From Comamonas sp. lk (GTDB lineage: Bacteria; Pseudomonadota; Gammaproteobacteria; Burkholderiales; Burkholderiaceae_C): 64,000 bases of DNA. The first letter of the stretch is position 1. The number at the start of each line of letters is the position of its first letter. Made by a program: the position numbers and the translations under genes. The DNA lies in the NCBI GenBank assembly GCA_945925985.1, contig CAMELV010000007.1, positions 96,449 to 160,448 on the forward strand. Direction: 5' to 3'. The notes under the pieces were generated by a model. It did not search any database, was not told the origin of the DNA, and worked only from the letters and a program-made list of their open reading frames with translations. Of this stretch, positions 62,050-64,000 are shown in pieces.

Positions 62050-63300
62050 TCAGCGCGATGAATTATGGCGTCTTGGCATCAAAAAATAGAGGTACGACGC
62101 GATGCAACTCAGCAAAAATAGACCCATCGTCAACTGAAAGGCACGCAGCTCAGGCAACCCCAAGCTGCGCAAGGCATCGATACCCAAACCGACGCCCCAC
62201 TGCACCGCAAACACACCAGAGAAAATGACCAGGTTGTAAGCCGAGAGCGCCCGACCAGCCATCGCTGGCGCAAAGGCCATACCGACCGCTGGCTGCGTCA
62301 GGGAGACCACCGTGCAGCACACGCAGTACAGGGCCCACAGCAGCCCAGACCATGCCAGCGTTGGCTGAGCCGCTATGATAATTACAGCAAGAACCACGAA
62401 ACTGAAGGGCAAGACCACGGTCACCAGCCGATCAGTATGCCAGCCCCGGCGGGCCAACCAGGGGTTGATCAACCCCCAGGTCCAGAAAGTCAGCAGCATC
62501 GCCACGTTGATCCAGAACAGCCCAGCAGCCGCCTCCAAGGCGCTGTAACCTGCGACCTTGGTCATCCAAGGTGCCGCCCACAGCGTCTGCATGGCCACCA
62601 GGCCACCGTAACTGAAGAAGGCCAGCGGAAGCAGTTGACGGAAATAGGGGTTCCGCCAGACTTCGGCGTAGCTAGGCCTCGGCGCATCCGGTGCCGGGGT
62701 AGCGGCGTTCGGGGTCACGGCGCCCCAAGCCGGCACTTGCGCGCTGATCAGCAGCATGGACAACAGCACCAGGGCAGCCAACCCCCAAAACATGGGGCGC
62801 CAACCGATCACAGGCATCAGCCACTGCACCGGCAAGGTGGAAGCGACCATGCCCATTGAGCCGGTCATCAGCATCCAGGAGTTGGTTCGCAGCAGGGTGC
62901 CGGGGTCAAACCAGCGCCGATAGCCGGTCAGGGGCGCCATCAGGCAGGCACTGACCCCAATACCGCACAGAATGCGGGCCGCCAGCAGGCCGACAAAACT
63001 GGTGGCGAGTGAAAACGCCACGCATCCCAGCACTGCCACGGCCAGAAACCAAAGAATCACTTTTTTCGGGCCATGCCGGTCCAGCCAGGCGCCCAAGGGC
63101 AGTTGTGTGGCGGCAAACCCCAAGAAATAACCGCCAGCCAGCAGGCCAAGATCTCCGGCTGTCAGCGCGAATTCCTGCGTCAGGGTGGGTGACAGGGTGG
63201 CGGTGATGGCACGAATAAGTGCCGATAAAAAATACGCCAGGGCAAAGGCCAAAAACACCTTGATCGCGGTTTGGCGTGTCAGCGTGAGGTCGGTCATCAT
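62050..63300 (-). CDS. MFS transporter
   Basis: 416 residues with about 12 membrane segments. The first-half loop reads PLGAWLDRHGPKKVILW, a variant of the MFS motif A, and AARILCGIGVSACLMAPLTG lies in helix 4. The ATG at 63300 overlaps the upstream lipoprotein stop (ATGA); a second ATG follows directly. The substrate is unknown. It precedes the EIIA gene by only a few bases. Confidence 0.92.
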   Translation of the reverse strand: MMTDLTLTRQTAIKVFLAFALAYFLSALIRAITATLSPTLTQEFALTAGDLGLLAGGYFLGFAATQLPLGAWLDRHGPKKVILWFLAVAVLGCVAFSLATSFVGLLAARILCGIGVSACLMAPLTGYRRWFDPGTLLRTNSWMLMTGSMGMVASTLPVQWLMPVIGWRPMFWGLAALVLLSMLLISAQVPAWGAVTPNAATPAPDAPRPSYAEVWRNPYFRQLLPLAFFSYGGLVAMQTLWAAPWMTKVAGYSALEAAAGLFWINVAMLLTFWTWGLINPWLARRGWHTDRLVTVVLPFSFVVLAVIIIAAQPTLAWSGLLWALYCVCCTVVSLTQPAVGMAFAPAMAGRALSAYNLVIFSGVFAVQWGVGLGIDALRSLGLPELRAFQLTMGLFLLSCIASYLYFLMPRRHNSSR

Positions 63301-63818
63301 GGGAGCCGGATGCTCGTCAGGAAGGTCTCCACCTCGGCTTCGCGGGGCCGCTCAGCCAAGACACTGGCTTGGTAGACCCATCGGTCCTGGGTGAACCAAA
63401 AGGCCTGCGCCACTAGGCTGCTGCCGTCGGGCCGTCGGCCTGCGGCCCCAAGCCGTACCGACTGCATATCGCGGCGGGCGCCTGGCAATGGGTAGGCCAT
63501 CTCTTTGACGCCCTGGGCACCAAGGTTACCCAAAGTCAACTCGCGCCAACGCAACAATACCGGACCGGGCGGGCTACCCTCCCCCAGCCTGGCGTAGGCC
63601 AATGCAAAGCTGGCGTCGCCGGCACTGCAGCCCAAGAGGGTCATGCTCAATGTCTGCCCATCGAGTTCGACTTGACGCACCTGGGCGTCAGGCTTGCAGG
63701 GAAACAACAGTGCGGCGCCACTCCGCTCCAGCCGCGCTTCCCGCCAGTTGAACTCGGGACTGCAGGCGCCAAGCGCCAGAGCGGTCAGAAGCAGTATGGC
63801 AAGTGAAGGATGAGTCAT
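63297..63818 (-). CDS. Small putative lipoprotein, unknown function
   Basis: 173 residues from the ATG at 63818, which gives a clear lipoprotein signal (LAILLLTALALGAC, lipobox LGAC). The frame running on to 63947 has no signal peptide. The mature part is a compact soluble domain (FNWREARLERSGAALLFPCK, MTLLGCSAGDASFALAYARL) with two or three cysteines. It overlaps the MFS gene by 4 bp and is divergent from the partial gene at 63885. Confidence 0.75.
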   Translation of the reverse strand: MTHPSLAILLLTALALGACSPEFNWREARLERSGAALLFPCKPDAQVRQVELDGQTLSMTLLGCSAGDASFALAYARLGEGSPPGPVLLRWRELTLGNLGAQGVKEMAYPLPGARRDMQSVRLGAAGRRPDGSSLVAQAFWFTQDRWVYQASVLAERPREAEVETFLTSIRLP

Positions 63819-63884
63819 GGTGGCATTATCTGCCCAGCGCCCAATGGGCTTAAACTGCAGCGCTGAGATCGCACCATCCTGTCC

Positions 63885-64000
63885 ATGAAACCACTTTACC
63901 TGCTGGCAGCCTGCGCCGTCGTCGCAGCGCTTGGGCTGGGTCTGCACCTGGGTTCAGGCGCTGAAGCAGCCCCCATTTCAACGTTTGTGCTGCTCGATGG
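63885..64000 (+). CDS. Probable thioredoxin-like (TlpA-type) protein, N-terminal fragment
   Basis: Only 38 codons are inside the window. They encode a hydrophobic signal or anchor (LYLLAACAVVAALGLGLHLG) followed by EAAPISTFVLLDG. The latter resembles the start of TlpA/redoxin domains, whose first strand often reads FxLLDG, but the Cys-x2-Cys active site would lie beyond the edge. The call is therefore tentative. It is divergent from the small lipoprotein gene. Confidence 0.45.
   Translation, partial: MKPLYLLAACAVVAALGLGLHLGSGAEAAPISTFVLLD

Overview
The window looks like chromosomal DNA of a Burkholderiales bacterium, most likely a member of the Comamonadaceae (Rhodoferax/Polaromonas-like). 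The grounds are a PhaM-type PHB granule protein, a DUF3567 protein, the EIIA-HPr-EI phosphotransferase cluster, a psd/LysR pair, several families typical of this group, and copies of a short intergenic repeat I recognise from these genomes. The assignment rests on gene content and is not proven. No rRNA, tRNA, CRISPR, insertion sequence or phage gene was seen. Coding density is high and no gene-free stretch exceeds about 260 bases.

Layout. 1-14226 is a catabolic block for an unidentified organic acid. It holds a class II aldolase (cut by the window edge), two tandem TfdA-like dioxygenases, a haloacetate-dehalogenase-like hydrolase, two SDRs, an unrecognised internally duplicated protein, a KstD/fumarate-reductase-like flavoprotein, a complete Liv-type ABC importer (substrate-binding gene inverted, then HMGF), a crotonase without the usual glutamates and an amidohydrolase-2 protein. 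14290-19364 carries the tRNA queuosine genes queA and tgt, with a two-gene Rieske ring-hydroxylating oxygenase inserted between them. 19387-29477 holds a FIST protein, PhaM, a PIG-L deacetylase, an AstE-like hydrolase, an RNase-D-like nuclease, two Gfo/Idh/MocA oxidoreductases, a TIM-barrel isomerase and a molybdopterin oxidoreductase.

29486-34455 (minus strand) is a seven-gene metal cassette: DUF2946, YcnI, PCuAC, DUF2946, then a FecBCD-type ABC importer. It may be a copper acquisition system. 34560-39967 holds a DksA/TraR zinc-finger protein, a fumarylacetoacetase-like enzyme, a TonB-shaped DUF3108 protein, DUF3567, a ChaN lipoprotein and an NtaA/DszA-type monooxygenase.

40033-49966 is a second catabolic/uptake unit. 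A peptide-type ABC transporter (SBP, two permeases, two ATPases) has two amidohydrolases embedded in the same tightly overlapping operon and is divergent from a GntR/FCD regulator, with inverted repeats between them. A flavin reductase, a DAO-type amine/amino acid oxidase and an ornithine-cyclodeaminase-like protein follow.

52186-55249 is a patch of small genes with decay: LysE exporter, a frameshifted DUF4287 gene, a GFA protein, a truncated AHSA1 gene, a Rieske ferredoxin and a VapBC pair. 55267-64000 holds an ECHDC3-like crotonase, psd, a LysR regulator, a glcD without glcEF, a regulatory PTS (EIIA, HPr, EI, no membrane EII), an MFS transporter, a small lipoprotein and the start of a probable TlpA-like protein.
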